Shown piece by piece: positions 42,735-54,118 of a stretch of DNA of 64,000 nt; the first letter of the stretch is position 1; each line of letters begins with the position of its first letter. Source of the DNA: DSSB01 sp046346845 (GTDB lineage: Bacteria; UBA10199; DSSB01); contig JAXMHH010000004.1 in the NCBI GenBank assembly GCA_046346845.1, positions 248,001-312,000 of the forward strand, read 5' to 3'. The notes under the pieces were generated by a model, which saw nothing but the letters and a program-made list of their open reading frames with translations, was not told where the DNA came from and did no database searches. A program made the position numbers and the translations under genes.

Positions 42735-44668
42735 CATCCCTCCCTCTGAATTCGCTGCGCGGTCAATTTAACCCAGCCGAGCGGGCTGAATTGGCCGACC
42801 TTTCCCGGGAGACAGACCCCGAACTTTACGCGGAGGCCGTGTTAAATTTTGCCGGGCGGCAGGAGGCCGCGGGGAAATTAGCGGAGGCCGCCACAATCTA
42901 CTCCGAATTACTTCGCTCGGACGCCCTTGCCTCGGTACCTCGATCGGGCCTGCATGGCCGCGCGCAGGGGCGCCTCGACGCCATCCTGGGACGCGGGACC
43001 TTCGGACTTGGGGCCGAGTTCGCGTTGCGGCACCTGGCGCGCCAAGTCAGCGATCCCGCCGCGCTTCTGGCGATGGGGGTGGCCGGAGCGGTCTTTCGCG
43101 CGACTCGGCTGGCGACTCTGGCGCGGCTTTCGACCGCTACGGAGGCGGGCTTCCTGACGCGAGGTTTCGGCGCCAGGGGGGTGGCCAGTTTCTTGGGATT
43201 CGCGGCCGAGGCCCCCGCCTTCACTCTGACAGGCCGCCTGGCGAGCCAGGCCCTGGGAAGGGAGCAAGACTGGAGCGGCATCTCGCTCGGCCGCGACTTG
43301 GCCTCGAGCTATCTGTTTTTGGGGGGATTGAAGCTCGCATCCTGGGCTGGAACCGCGACTACCAGAAGACTGGCGGGCGAGGGCCTTCTTTCCGAATCGG
43401 GGCGGCTTTTCCTACAACAGGGTGCCTTGCTGGGCGGCATCACTTTGGGGCACCGGCTGGAAGAGGGGCTGGGTCTTAGGGCCTCCCGCGGCGGGAAGGC
43501 GGCCCTGATGGATTCCCTCGCCTGCCTCCTGCAATTCCAGATGGCGGCCCGCTTGAGCGCCGGATGGGCCGCTTGGGAGCGTGCCCTCGACCTGCGGGCC
43601 ATGAGTTTGGAGAACGGCGACTCGTCGAGCGGCGGAGGTCTAGTCGGGCCGATCCCGGTTGGCCTCCGTCCCGCCTATGCCGCGGCGGCTTACTCCGACT
43701 CGAGACCTCGGGTTCCGAACCTATTCATGATGTCCGCAAGTTCCGAAGACGGGGGCGGTGCGAGATCCGAGAGTCCGGTGCGGGAGGCGATTCAGAGGGA
43801 AGTTCGGGAACGGGTCAAGACCCTGCGCGCTCAGATCGTCGCGGAGCCTCCCGATAGTCCTAGGGCCTCGCGCTGGATCGAGGAGGCGGAGTGGCTGGAA
43901 AACGCCGCCGGCTATGAGTTGCGGGAGTTCTTTTCGAAACTCCTCAACCTGCAGGCCTTCTATTCGCGAAACCTCTCGCTCGTGGGCAAGGAGGGTTTTC
44001 GCTGGTTGGACGGCATGCAAAGGCGCCTGGCCCAGGAGGTACAGAGCGGAGAACATTATTTGGAATTCTTGGGCGTGGCCCCTAACGGAGAGACGGACCT
44101 CCGCTTGCCCGCCAATCTGCGGGCCCCCTCGACGCTGCGGGAACCCGCCGAGCAATTGCCCTCCGTCTTCTCCGTCAACGTCCACAGCGCGATGAGCGGC
44201 CAGGATCTCAAGTATTTCCGCATCGAGGATTTGTGGACCGGCCAGGAAGTCGTATCCGAGGGCCGGGTCGAGGAGTACCGCAGCCAGGTGCGCGGGCGGT
44301 TGAATTATCCTCAAGCGGTGCATGTCGGCTTCGACGCGCGTCGAGGCCGTTATTTCATGCTCGACGGCCATCACCGAAGCCTGGCCGCCGTCCTCGAAGG
44401 CAGGACCCACATCCTGGGCTCGCAATTGAGACATTTCGCCGTTATGCCCAATCCCCACCGGATCGCGGACCTGCGAAGGGTGACGCGGGAGGAGTTCGAG
44501 CGCTTCGCGGCGCTCAACGGCTATGGGACGGGCATGTCCGAGGCGATGCTGCAGCAAATAAGCGAGAGCGAATGGCTGGAGGCAAAAAAGCCGGAGGGAG
44601 GCGGAGCTGAGCCGGCCCGGGGCGGCGATTGGGCCGAAGGCCTCCGTCGCCTGCTGCGCCGGCATTAA
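42731..44668 (+). CDS. paralog-family protein with shared N-module and ParB-like C-terminal domain
   Basis: A 645-residue protein. Residues 1-300 are homologous to the preceding gene (EAVLNFAGRQEAAGKLAEAA; FTLTGRLASQALGREQDWSG; SLGRDLASSYLFLGGLKL). A disordered linker follows. The C-terminal domain (about 480-600) has a ParB/sulfiredoxin-like core: LKYFRIEDLWTGQEVVSEGR, then VHVGFDARRGRYFMLDGHHR, where DGHHR matches the GxHR nucleotide-binding box of ParB-type folds. Domains of this fold can act as CTPases, nucleases or kinases. I cannot tell which. The absence of a DNA-binding helix-turn-helix argues against chromosome partitioning. Confidence 0.75.
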   Translation: MTSLPLNSLRGQFNPAERAELADLSRETDPELYAEAVLNFAGRQEAAGKLAEAATIYSELLRSDALASVPRSGLHGRAQGRLDAILGRGTFGLGAEFALRHLARQVSDPAALLAMGVAGAVFRATRLATLARLSTATEAGFLTRGFGARGVASFLGFAAEAPAFTLTGRLASQALGREQDWSGISLGRDLASSYLFLGGLKLASWAGTATTRRLAGEGLLSESGRLFLQQGALLGGITLGHRLEEGLGLRASRGGKAALMDSLACLLQFQMAARLSAGWAAWERALDLRAMSLENGDSSSGGGLVGPIPVGLRPAYAAAAYSDSRPRVPNLFMMSASSEDGGGARSESPVREAIQREVRERVKTLRAQIVAEPPDSPRASRWIEEAEWLENAAGYELREFFSKLLNLQAFYSRNLSLVGKEGFRWLDGMQRRLAQEVQSGEHYLEFLGVAPNGETDLRLPANLRAPSTLREPAEQLPSVFSVNVHSAMSGQDLKYFRIEDLWTGQEVVSEGRVEEYRSQVRGRLNYPQAVHVGFDARRGRYFMLDGHHRSLAAVLEGRTHILGSQLRHFAVMPNPHRIADLRRVTREEFERFAALNGYGTGMSEAMLQQISESEWLEAKKPEGGGAEPARGGDWAEGLRRLLRRH

Positions 44669-44708
44669 GGGTCTGGCGTCCCAGCCGAACCGGTAATTTT
44701 TTCAATTA

Positions 44709-45908
44709 TTAAAACTTGGTCAGAATTTCCCCGTCGATCATCGCGAAACAGACCTCCGTCGCGGCAAACAGCGAATCGGGGGCCTCCCCGACCTGCGGAA
44801 CTGCGATCAGGTCGGCCTTTTTTCCCGCCTCGAGGCTCCCAACCCAAGGATCCATCTTCAAGGCCTTGGCGCCTCCATGGGTTGCCAACGCAAAAATCTC
44901 CTGGCGGCTGAGGAAGGGAAAGCGGCGTTCGGTCTCCCGCAGCACCTCCAGCATCGACAGGGTAGAGGCGCTCGCCAGGCTGTCGGTACCGAGGGCGACG
45001 TTGAGGCCGGCGGCGCGGCAGGCCTGCATCGGAAAGGGGCGATGGCCGAAATAGGCGTGGGAAAATGGGCAATGAACCAGGCTGATCCCCCGTTCGGCCA
45101 ACATGCTGATTTCCTCTCCTTCCAAGTAATTTCCGTGCACCGCGAGGACGCGGTCGTCCAGCAGGCCCATGGAATCCAGCTCGCGGATTGCGCTGGAGGA
45201 GCGCGGGGGAGTCGGGACGCCCCGCGAGGCGATGAGCTCCTGCAGGGGACCGGAATTTTCGGAAAAATAGCGGCGCTCCGCTTCGCTCTCCGCCAAGTGG
45301 ATCGAGTGCACCCGCGCCGGGTCGTGCAGGACCTCTCGCAACACCTCTGGGTCGAGGGCGTGGACGGAATGAGGGGAGGGGATCAACTCGAAGCGCGGTG
45401 AAAGGTTTCGCCAGCGATTGCGGAAGAGTTCCGCCGCCCTGGCCATGTCGACCGCGACCTCCGGCACCACCCCCAATACCTCCAGGAAGGCCTTGCCGCG
45501 GAGCGGGGAGCGCAACAGTGCCTCGGGATTGGCGTCCACGCTGAGGTGATCCCCCAAGGTCGTGGTTCCTCCCCGGAGCAGGCGCAGGATGCCCTCGTGC
45601 ATCTCCTCTTCCTGGCGAAGCGGATCCAAGGCCTGCTTCGCCTGGAGGATGTCCCGGATCCAGGCGACGAAGTCGCCGGAGCGTTTCAGGCCGGCCAAGG
45701 CGCTGAGCTCGCTGTGGGCGTGGGCGTTCACCAGACCGGGGAGCAGGACCACCTCGCCGAGGTCCAATCGTTGCTTCTCTCGGGCCGCCTCTTCCGGGAG
45801 CTCGGATTTTTTCCCCGCGAAGGCGATGCGGTCGCCGCATACCCATACCGCCGCCTCCGTGAGCGGAGGGGAATGGGGATTCCACAAACTGGCGGCGAAG
45901 AGGAGCAT
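44709..45908 (-). CDS. mqnX: amidohydrolase, probable aminodeoxyfutalosine deaminase
   Basis: A 399-residue metal-dependent deaminase of the ATZ/TRZ (SAH deaminase-like) family. Zinc ligands are visible: HxH in PGLVNAHAHSELSALAG, His in HSIHLAESEAE, His in LAVHGNYLE and Asp in VALGTDSLASASTL. It sits directly downstream of mqnC and mqnA on the same strand (33-base gap). In the futalosine route, aminodeoxyfutalosine must be deaminated to futalosine in species lacking the direct hydrolase, and MqnX is of this family. The assignment rests on context. Another adenosine-type deaminase is possible. Confidence 0.75.
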   Translation of the reverse strand: MLLFAASLWNPHSPPLTEAAVWVCGDRIAFAGKKSELPEEAAREKQRLDLGEVVLLPGLVNAHAHSELSALAGLKRSGDFVAWIRDILQAKQALDPLRQEEEMHEGILRLLRGGTTTLGDHLSVDANPEALLRSPLRGKAFLEVLGVVPEVAVDMARAAELFRNRWRNLSPRFELIPSPHSVHALDPEVLREVLHDPARVHSIHLAESEAERRYFSENSGPLQELIASRGVPTPPRSSSAIRELDSMGLLDDRVLAVHGNYLEGEEISMLAERGISLVHCPFSHAYFGHRPFPMQACRAAGLNVALGTDSLASASTLSMLEVLRETERRFPFLSRQEIFALATHGGAKALKMDPWVGSLEAGKKADLIAVPQVGEAPDSLFAATEVCFAMIDGEILTKF

Positions 45909-45941
45909 GAAAATTTCAGCGGCGATGCGGAATGGCCTCGA

Positions 45942-47003
45942 CTAGTTGAGGTAACGGTAGAAGGTGTCGCGTTGCCGCGGGATCCTGCCGCTTTCGGCGA
46001 CCACCCGGCGCAGCTCGTCGACGCTGGTTTGGTTGGGTACGCCCGTGGAGCGCACGACATTTTCCTCCAAGAGAGTCGAGCCCATGTCGTTGCCCCCGAA
46101 TTGCATCGCGATCTGCGCGACCTTGATGCCCTGGGTCAGCCAGCTGATCTGGATGTTCTTGAAGTTGTCCATGTATAGCCGCGAGATGGCCAGGGTCTTG
46201 AGGTACTCGTGGCCGCCGACGGATTCGCCGCCCATCGGCGAATTGCCTGGTACATAGGTCCAGGGGATGAAGGCGAAGAAGCCGCCGGTGCGGTCTTGAA
46301 GCTCGCGCAGCTGGCGAAGATGGGCGATGCGGTCTTCGACGCTCTCGACATGGCCGAACATCATGGTCGCCGAACCCTGGATGCCCAGGCCGTGGGCGGT
46401 TTCGCAGACCTTCAGCCAGGCCTCGCTGCTGCACTTGCCGGAGGAGATCTTCTGCCGGATGCGGTCGTTGAGGATCTCGGCCCCGCCGCCGGGGATGCTG
46501 TCGAGGCCGGCGGCCTTCAGCTCGCCCAGGACCTGCTGGTAGGAGAGCTTGCAGAGATGGGCGACGTGGTGGAGCTCGGGCGGCGAGAAGGCGTGCACGG
46601 TGATTTGCGGGTACTTGCCTTTGATGTGGCGGACCAGGTTGACGTAGTAGTCCAGCTTGAAATCGGGGTGATGCCCCCCCTGCATGAGGATCTGGGTGCC
46701 GCCGTTGGCGAGCAGCTCCTCGATCTTGGCGTCGACCTCGTCGTAGGAGAGCTCCCAGCTGCCGTCGCCGCCCTTGTCGCGGCGGAAGGCGCAAAATTTG
46801 CATCGTAGGACGCAGACATTGGTGTAGTTGAGGTTGCGGTCGATGACGTAGCCGACGGTGTCGCCGTTCTTGGCCAGGTTGAGCTGGTTGGCGTAGTGGC
46901 CGAGGGTGAGCAGGTCGCCTTCCCGGAACAGGACGAGGGCGTCCTCGTCGCTCAGCCGCTCGCGGTTTTCGAGCTTATGCAACAAAGCGGAGGGAAGTGT
47001 CAT
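45942..47003 (-). CDS. mqnC: cyclic dehypoxanthinylfutalosine synthase
   Basis: This radical SAM enzyme cyclises dehypoxanthine futalosine in menaquinone synthesis. It has 353 residues. The cluster motif CxxxCxxC is CVLRCKFC within NLNYTNVCVLRCKFCAFRRD. ILMQGGHHPDFKLDYYVNLV and IPGGGAEILNDRIRQKISSG are typical of MqnC and separate it from the related MqnE. It overlaps the end of mqnA by 29 bases, and the deaminase gene follows, so the three menaquinone genes form one unit. MqnE, MqnB and MqnD are not in this window. Confidence 0.94.
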   Translation of the reverse strand: MTLPSALLHKLENRERLSDEDALVLFREGDLLTLGHYANQLNLAKNGDTVGYVIDRNLNYTNVCVLRCKFCAFRRDKGGDGSWELSYDEVDAKIEELLANGGTQILMQGGHHPDFKLDYYVNLVRHIKGKYPQITVHAFSPPELHHVAHLCKLSYQQVLGELKAAGLDSIPGGGAEILNDRIRQKISSGKCSSEAWLKVCETAHGLGIQGSATMMFGHVESVEDRIAHLRQLRELQDRTGGFFAFIPWTYVPGNSPMGGESVGGHEYLKTLAISRLYMDNFKNIQISWLTQGIKVAQIAMQFGGNDMGSTLLEENVVRSTGVPNQTSVDELRRVVAESGRIPRQRDTFYRYLN

Positions 47004-47736
47004 AGCTTTGGTTCTCCAATTCGACCACCCAGTCGAAGAACATCTTGAGGCCCACCAGCTCGGGACCGTCGATGTCGTACTGGATATTCCGGGTCAGATA
47101 GCTCAGGGCCTCCTCGGGGGGAACCAATTTTTGCCGGGCGGCTATTTCCTCCAAGGATTGTCGCCCCGTCATCTTGGCATTGTGCAGCTGGGTGAGGAGC
47201 TCTTGGGTGATGGGCACCCGGCTCATCCAGCAGGCGTAGACGAAGGGGAGGCCGGTCAGTTCCTGCCACTCGGAGCCCAGGTCGGTGGAGTTTCCAAAAT
47301 GGCTCTTCTCCAGGGCCTTGTCGCCGATCTGCAGGATGGTGTCGGCCTGTTGGGGCGACTCGACGAACTCGATCTCTTTAAAGTCCCGCTCGTATTTTTT
47401 GAGTAGCAGCAGGTTGAGCAGTCGGCGGCTGGTCTTGGAGTCGGTGTCTAAATGCACCCTGCGGCAATTGGCGAGGCCTACCCCTTTTTTCTCGTGGAAG
47501 GCCTTCACGCTGCGCACCTCGCCGTGGGAGACGATACCGGTGCCGGGAATCAGGCGAAGCTCGGGGTTTTCGAGATAAGAGATGACCGGGAGCAGGGCGA
47601 CGTCGATTTCCCCGCGCAGCACCCGCTCGTGGAGGCGGGCCGGGCTGTCGAAGACGATCGGTGTTTGGGTCGCGGCCTCTAAACCTTCCAACAAAGGCAG
47701 CGCATTCAAATAGGGGACGCTTCCTATGCTCGGCAT
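46975..47736 (-). CDS. mqnA: chorismate dehydratase
   Basis: It converts chorismate to 3-enolpyruvylbenzoate, the first step of the futalosine menaquinone pathway. It has 253 residues with a periplasmic-binding-protein-like fold. The ATG at 47736 starts at the conserved IGSVPYLNALPLLEGL; the 22 residues upstream in frame are not conserved. Other recognisable parts are GEIDVALLPVISYLE, DTDSKTSRRLLNLLLLKKY and LPFVYACWMSR. First gene of the mqnA-mqnC-deaminase unit. Confidence 0.93.
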   Translation of the reverse strand: MPSIGSVPYLNALPLLEGLEAATQTPIVFDSPARLHERVLRGEIDVALLPVISYLENPELRLIPGTGIVSHGEVRSVKAFHEKKGVGLANCRRVHLDTDSKTSRRLLNLLLLKKYERDFKEIEFVESPQQADTILQIGDKALEKSHFGNSTDLGSEWQELTGLPFVYACWMSRVPITQELLTQLHNAKMTGRQSLEEIAARQKLVPPEEALSYLTRNIQYDIDGPELVGLKMFFDWVVELENQSYDTSLRFVA

Positions 47737-47809
47737 GATGCGCCCCTTATGCCTGCAAGGCCCGGATTCGTCAACCGTCTCCCGGGCTTTTGAAAGGTCC
47801 ACATATCCA

Positions 47810-47838
47810 TTGACTTGGATTTCCGATCTTGCTTTAAA
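47810..47838 (+). promoter_or_regulatory. sigma-70 promoter of the thiolase operon
   Basis: TTGACT (47810-47815) and TTTAAA (47833-47838) with an ideal 17-base spacer, 60 bases before the ATG at 47898. Confidence 0.5.
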
Positions 47839-47897
47839 CCGCCGGGCCGCTAGGATCCTCGTGGGCGGCGATCAAGCCATTCTTGGAGGTGTTTTCC

Positions 47898-49088
47898 ATG
47901 TCCAATTCCGAAAATTATTCCGTCATCGTCGGCGCGGCGCGCACTCCCATCGGCAGCTTTTTGGGGGCGCTTTCCTCGGTCCCCGCTCCCAAGCTCGGCG
48001 CCGTCGCCATCCAAGAGGCGGTCCGGCGCGCTGGCATCAAGGGCGAGCTGGTCGAAGAGGTGATCATGGGCAACGTCCTCACCGCGGCCGAGGGCCAGGC
48101 CCCGGCCCGACAGGCGGTGATTTTTTCGGGCCTGCCTAAAGAAACCGGCGCCCTGACCATCGGCAAGGTCTGTGGCTCGGGCCTGAAGGCGGTCATGCTG
48201 GCCGACCAAATGATCCGCGCCGGGGACCGCGAGGTGGTCGTCGCCGGGGGCATGGAGAGCATGAGCCTGGCGCCCTACGCCCTGACCAAGGCCCGCGAGG
48301 GGTATCGAATGGGCAACGGCCAGATGATCGACACGATGGTCAACGACGGCCTCTGGGATGTCTACAATCAATTTCATATGGGCAGCGCCGCGGAGCTGTG
48401 CGCGAAGGAGCATAAAGTCAGTCGCGAAGACCAGGACGCCTTCGCCGCCGAGAGCTACCGACGCGCCCAGGCCGCCGTGAAAGAAGGGGTCTTCAAAGAA
48501 GAGATCGTTCCCGTCCCCGTTCCCCAGCGCAAGGGTGATCCGGTGCTCGTCGACACCGACGAAGAGCCGCACAAGGGCGATATCGCCAAGCTCGCGAAGC
48601 TTTCCCCCGCCTTCGACAAGGCCGGGACCGTGACCGCCGGGAACGCCAGCTCGATCAACGACGGGGCCGCGGCACTGGTGGTGATGAGCGCCAAAAAGGC
48701 CAAAGAATTGGGTCTTAAACCCTTGGCCAAGATCGTCGCCCAAGACCAGGCCTCGATCGCTCCGGAATGGTTCACGATGGCCCCGGCCGAGGCCATGCAG
48801 CGTGCCCTGAAGCGAGCCAATCTGACGGCGGCGGACATCGACCTCTGGGAGGTGAACGAGGCCTTCGCGGTGGTGGCGGTCGCCAACAACAAGAAGATCG
48901 GGATCCCGGCCGACAAGGTGAACGTCTTCGGCGGCGCGGTGGCCCTGGGCCACCCGATCGGAGCCAGCGGGGCCCGCATCCTGGTGACCCTGCTCTATGC
49001 CATGAAGCGCCGGAACGCCAAACGGGGTTTGGCCAGCCTCTGCATCGGTGGCGGCGAAGGCGTGGCTTTGATCGTCGAGGCTTTGTAA
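47898..49088 (+). CDS. thlA: acetyl-CoA acetyltransferase (thiolase)
   Basis: It condenses two acetyl-CoA to acetoacetyl-CoA, or runs in reverse. It has 396 residues from the ATG at 47898, which follows GGAGG by 8 bases. Catalytic residues: Cys in IGKVCGSGLKAVMLADQ, NEAFAVVAVAN, His in GGAVALGHPIGASGARI and the second Cys in LASLCIGGGEGVALI. VIVGAARTPIGSFLGALSSV is typical of the biosynthetic class. First of four genes (thiolase, dehydrogenase, crotonase, acyl-CoA dehydrogenase) that together interconvert acetyl-CoA and butyryl-CoA. Confidence 0.94.
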   Translation: MSNSENYSVIVGAARTPIGSFLGALSSVPAPKLGAVAIQEAVRRAGIKGELVEEVIMGNVLTAAEGQAPARQAVIFSGLPKETGALTIGKVCGSGLKAVMLADQMIRAGDREVVVAGGMESMSLAPYALTKAREGYRMGNGQMIDTMVNDGLWDVYNQFHMGSAAELCAKEHKVSREDQDAFAAESYRRAQAAVKEGVFKEEIVPVPVPQRKGDPVLVDTDEEPHKGDIAKLAKLSPAFDKAGTVTAGNASSINDGAAALVVMSAKKAKELGLKPLAKIVAQDQASIAPEWFTMAPAEAMQRALKRANLTAADIDLWEVNEAFAVVAVANNKKIGIPADKVNVFGGAVALGHPIGASGARILVTLLYAMKRRNAKRGLASLCIGGGEGVALIVEAL

Positions 49089-49124
49089 GCAATTACCTCT
49101 ATCAATTATCTATAGGAGTCATCC

Positions 49125-49976
49125 ATGGCGGTGCAAAAAATCGGTGTCATCGGTGTTGGACAAATGGGGAGCGGGATCGTGCAGGTGGCGATCCTGGCGG
49201 GTTATGAGGTTTTGGCCTGCGACCAATCTCCGCAACACAACGAAAAGGCCGGCGCCGGTCTGCAGAAGCAGCTGGCCAAGCTGGTGGAGAAGGGGAAGCT
49301 GAGCGAGGACGACAAGAACGCCGCCCTGAAGCGCCTCTCCTGGACCTGCAACCTAGACGATTTCGCCAAGGTCGACCTGGTCATCGAGGCGATCACCGAG
49401 AATGTCCCCGCCAAAGAAAAGCTGTTCCGCGACCTGGACGCCAAATGCGGCCCGCAGACCATCCTGGCGACCAACACCAGCTCGATCTCCATCACTCGCC
49501 TTGCCGCGGTGACCAAGCGCCCCGAGAAGGTCATCGGCATGCATTTCTTCAATCCGGTGCCGGTGATGAAGCTGCTCGAAGTGATCCGGGCGGTCCAGAC
49601 CGACGACGCGACCTATCAGACCGTCTGCGCCGCGGGAGAGAAGCTGGGTAAGAAGGTCGTCACGGCGAAAGATTCGGCGGCCTTCATCGTCAACCGCACC
49701 CTCCTGCCTTTCCTTAACGAAGCCGTCTTCACCCTGTATGAGGGTGTCGGCACGGCCGAGGACATCGACGCGGCGGTCAAGATGGGACTCAATCACCCGA
49801 TGGGGCCCCTGGAGCTCTGCGACTTCGTGGGGCTCGATACCCTGTTGGCTGTCTTGGACGTGATGTACAAGGAATTCGGCGATACCAAGTACCGCGCTTG
49901 TCCCTTGCTGCGCAAATACGTCGAGGCCGGCTGGTACGGCCGCAAAACCGGCCGCGGCTTCTATAAATATTCTTAA
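49125..49976 (+). CDS. hbd: 3-hydroxybutyryl-CoA dehydrogenase
   Basis: This NAD(P)-dependent dehydrogenase reduces acetoacetyl-CoA to 3-hydroxybutyryl-CoA. It has 283 residues, the size of the short monofunctional Hbd/PaaH class. The Rossmann motif is GVIGVGQMGSGIVQVAILAG. The catalytic His is in GMHFFNPVPVMKLLEVI, with the Ser/Asn region in LATNTSSISITRL. The C-terminal domain is marked by NHPMGPLELCDFVGLDTLL. It is 36 bases downstream of the thiolase gene on the same strand. Confidence 0.94.
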   Translation: MAVQKIGVIGVGQMGSGIVQVAILAGYEVLACDQSPQHNEKAGAGLQKQLAKLVEKGKLSEDDKNAALKRLSWTCNLDDFAKVDLVIEAITENVPAKEKLFRDLDAKCGPQTILATNTSSISITRLAAVTKRPEKVIGMHFFNPVPVMKLLEVIRAVQTDDATYQTVCAAGEKLGKKVVTAKDSAAFIVNRTLLPFLNEAVFTLYEGVGTAEDIDAAVKMGLNHPMGPLELCDFVGLDTLLAVLDVMYKEFGDTKYRACPLLRKYVEAGWYGRKTGRGFYKYS

Positions 49977-50015
49977 GCGAAGCGGACGTCGCGTCCCTTC
50001 CCAAAGCGAGGCCCT

Positions 50016-50798
50016 ATGGAATACAAAAATCTCCTCACCGAATTGAAGGAAGGCATCTTCACCATCAAGGTGAATCGCCCCAAGGCCCTCAACGCCCTGA
50101 ACGGCGAGGTGCTCCTCGATCTGCTCAACGCCATGCACGAGGTGAACCGGAGCCCCGAGGCCAAGGTGGTCGTGATCACCGGCGAGGGCGAGAAGGCCTT
50201 CGTGGCGGGCGCCGACATCGCGGCTATGAAAGAGATGACCCCTCTGCAGGCCAAGGAGTTTTGCGACCTGGGCCATCATGTGATGCGGATGATCGAGACC
50301 TGCAAGCGCCCGGTGATCGCCGCGGTCAACGGCTTTGCCCTGGGCGGCGGCCTGGAGCTGGCCCTGTCCTGCGATTTTATTTACGCCTCCGAGAACGCCA
50401 AGCTGGGCCTACCCGAGGTCAACCTGGGAATTTTTCCGGGCTTCGGCGGCACCCAGCGGCTGGCGCGTCTCATCGGCAAGAATCGGGCGAAAGAATTGAT
50501 CTTCACCGCCCGGCTGATCTCCGCCAAAGAGGCCTATGAGATCGGCATCGTCAACAAGGTCTGCGGCGCGACCGAGGTCTTGAAAGACGTCGAGGTCACC
50601 GCCAAGGAAATCATGTCCAAGGGCCCGGTGGCCGTGGAACTGGCGAAACGGGCGGTCAACGACGGCGCCGACCTCGATATCGGCAGCGGGCTCGCGGTGG
50701 AGCGCGCGGTCTTCCCCTTGGTGTTCGCCACCGAGGACCGGCTGGAAGGCGTGACGGCCTTCTTGGACAAGCGCAAGGCCGAATTCAAAGGAAGGTAG
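50016..50798 (+). CDS. crt: enoyl-CoA hydratase / 3-hydroxybutyryl-CoA dehydratase (crotonase)
   Basis: It interconverts 3-hydroxybutyryl-CoA and crotonyl-CoA. It has 260 residues. The crotonase oxyanion segments are GEKAFVAGADIAAMKEM and AAVNGFALGGGLELALSCDF. The catalytic loop is ASENAKLGLPEVNLGIFPGF followed by GGTQRLARLIG. The position between hbd and the acyl-CoA dehydrogenase gene supports a C4 substrate. It ends 4 bases before the next gene. Confidence 0.94.
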   Translation: MEYKNLLTELKEGIFTIKVNRPKALNALNGEVLLDLLNAMHEVNRSPEAKVVVITGEGEKAFVAGADIAAMKEMTPLQAKEFCDLGHHVMRMIETCKRPVIAAVNGFALGGGLELALSCDFIYASENAKLGLPEVNLGIFPGFGGTQRLARLIGKNRAKELIFTARLISAKEAYEIGIVNKVCGATEVLKDVEVTAKEIMSKGPVAVELAKRAVNDGADLDIGSGLAVERAVFPLVFATEDRLEGVTAFLDKRKAEFKGR

Positions 50799-50802
50799 CC
50801 CC

Positions 50803-51944
<1,142 letters not shown>

Positions 51945-51951
<7 letters not shown>

Positions 51952-52295
51952 TTGACCTGGATATAGGTTTTTTCTCCGCGGTCGTTGTAGTAATACAGTC
52001 CGCCGCGCGGGCCTTGGTACAGGAAGCGCCCGTCCTTGGTCTTGCCGACCATCTTGTCGTCGGGCGTGTCGATATAGACCTTATTTCCCGAATCGCTGAA
52101 ATAGTAACGCCCGCCGCGTTCCCCTTGGTAGAGGGTCCGGCCGTCCGGATTCTTCCCAATCACCTTGTCGTTGCTGACCGCGGGTGGAGGGGCGGAGGAA
52201 GGCGAGGAAGCGGGGCCCGGCGCGCAGGAAGCGCCTAACACCAACAGGATCAGCGCCAGCCACGGCGCCATCTTTGGGACGAATCCATCCGCCAT
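51945..52295 (-). CDS. small lipoprotein with two GKxxDGRxLYQG repeats
   Basis: A 116-residue predicted lipoprotein, lipobox LVLGASCAPG. The ATG at 52295 is the most likely start, though no clear ribosome-binding site is visible and a later ATG at 52271 is possible. After a Pro/Ser linker there are two tandem copies of a roughly 30-residue unit: GKNPDGRTLYQGERGGRYYF and GKTKDGRFLYQGPRGGLYYY, each followed by a (D/N).G.K.YI end. The GRYY..SG.K.YI pattern recalls the PBCV-specific basic adaptor domain. Function unknown. Confidence 0.75.
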
Positions 52296-52450
52296 GGGCA
52301 AATTGCAAACCAATGGAAGGCAAAATGCAACCGGAAAGGATTTCGTCGGTAATTTCCTCGCGTCTCGGCCGAGCTTGAGGCCGAATTCCTCGCGGGTCAG
52401 CGGGATGTGAAGCAGTTGACTTTAGGGCCTCCCTGGGCTTGAAATGAAGC

Positions 52451-54112
<1,662 letters not shown>

Positions 54113-54118
54113 GATTTC

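Noticed and set aside
39429..44668. Calling the paralog family a polymorphic toxin system
   Set aside because: The head-plus-variable-tail plan fits, but there is no recognisable toxin domain, no small immunity gene after each member and no secretion-system marker, so only a modular family is claimed.
47746..47774. A TTGACG-N17-CATAAG sigma-70 match before mqnA
   Set aside because: It would place the transcript start only about 3 bases before the ATG, so a real promoter is more likely further upstream.
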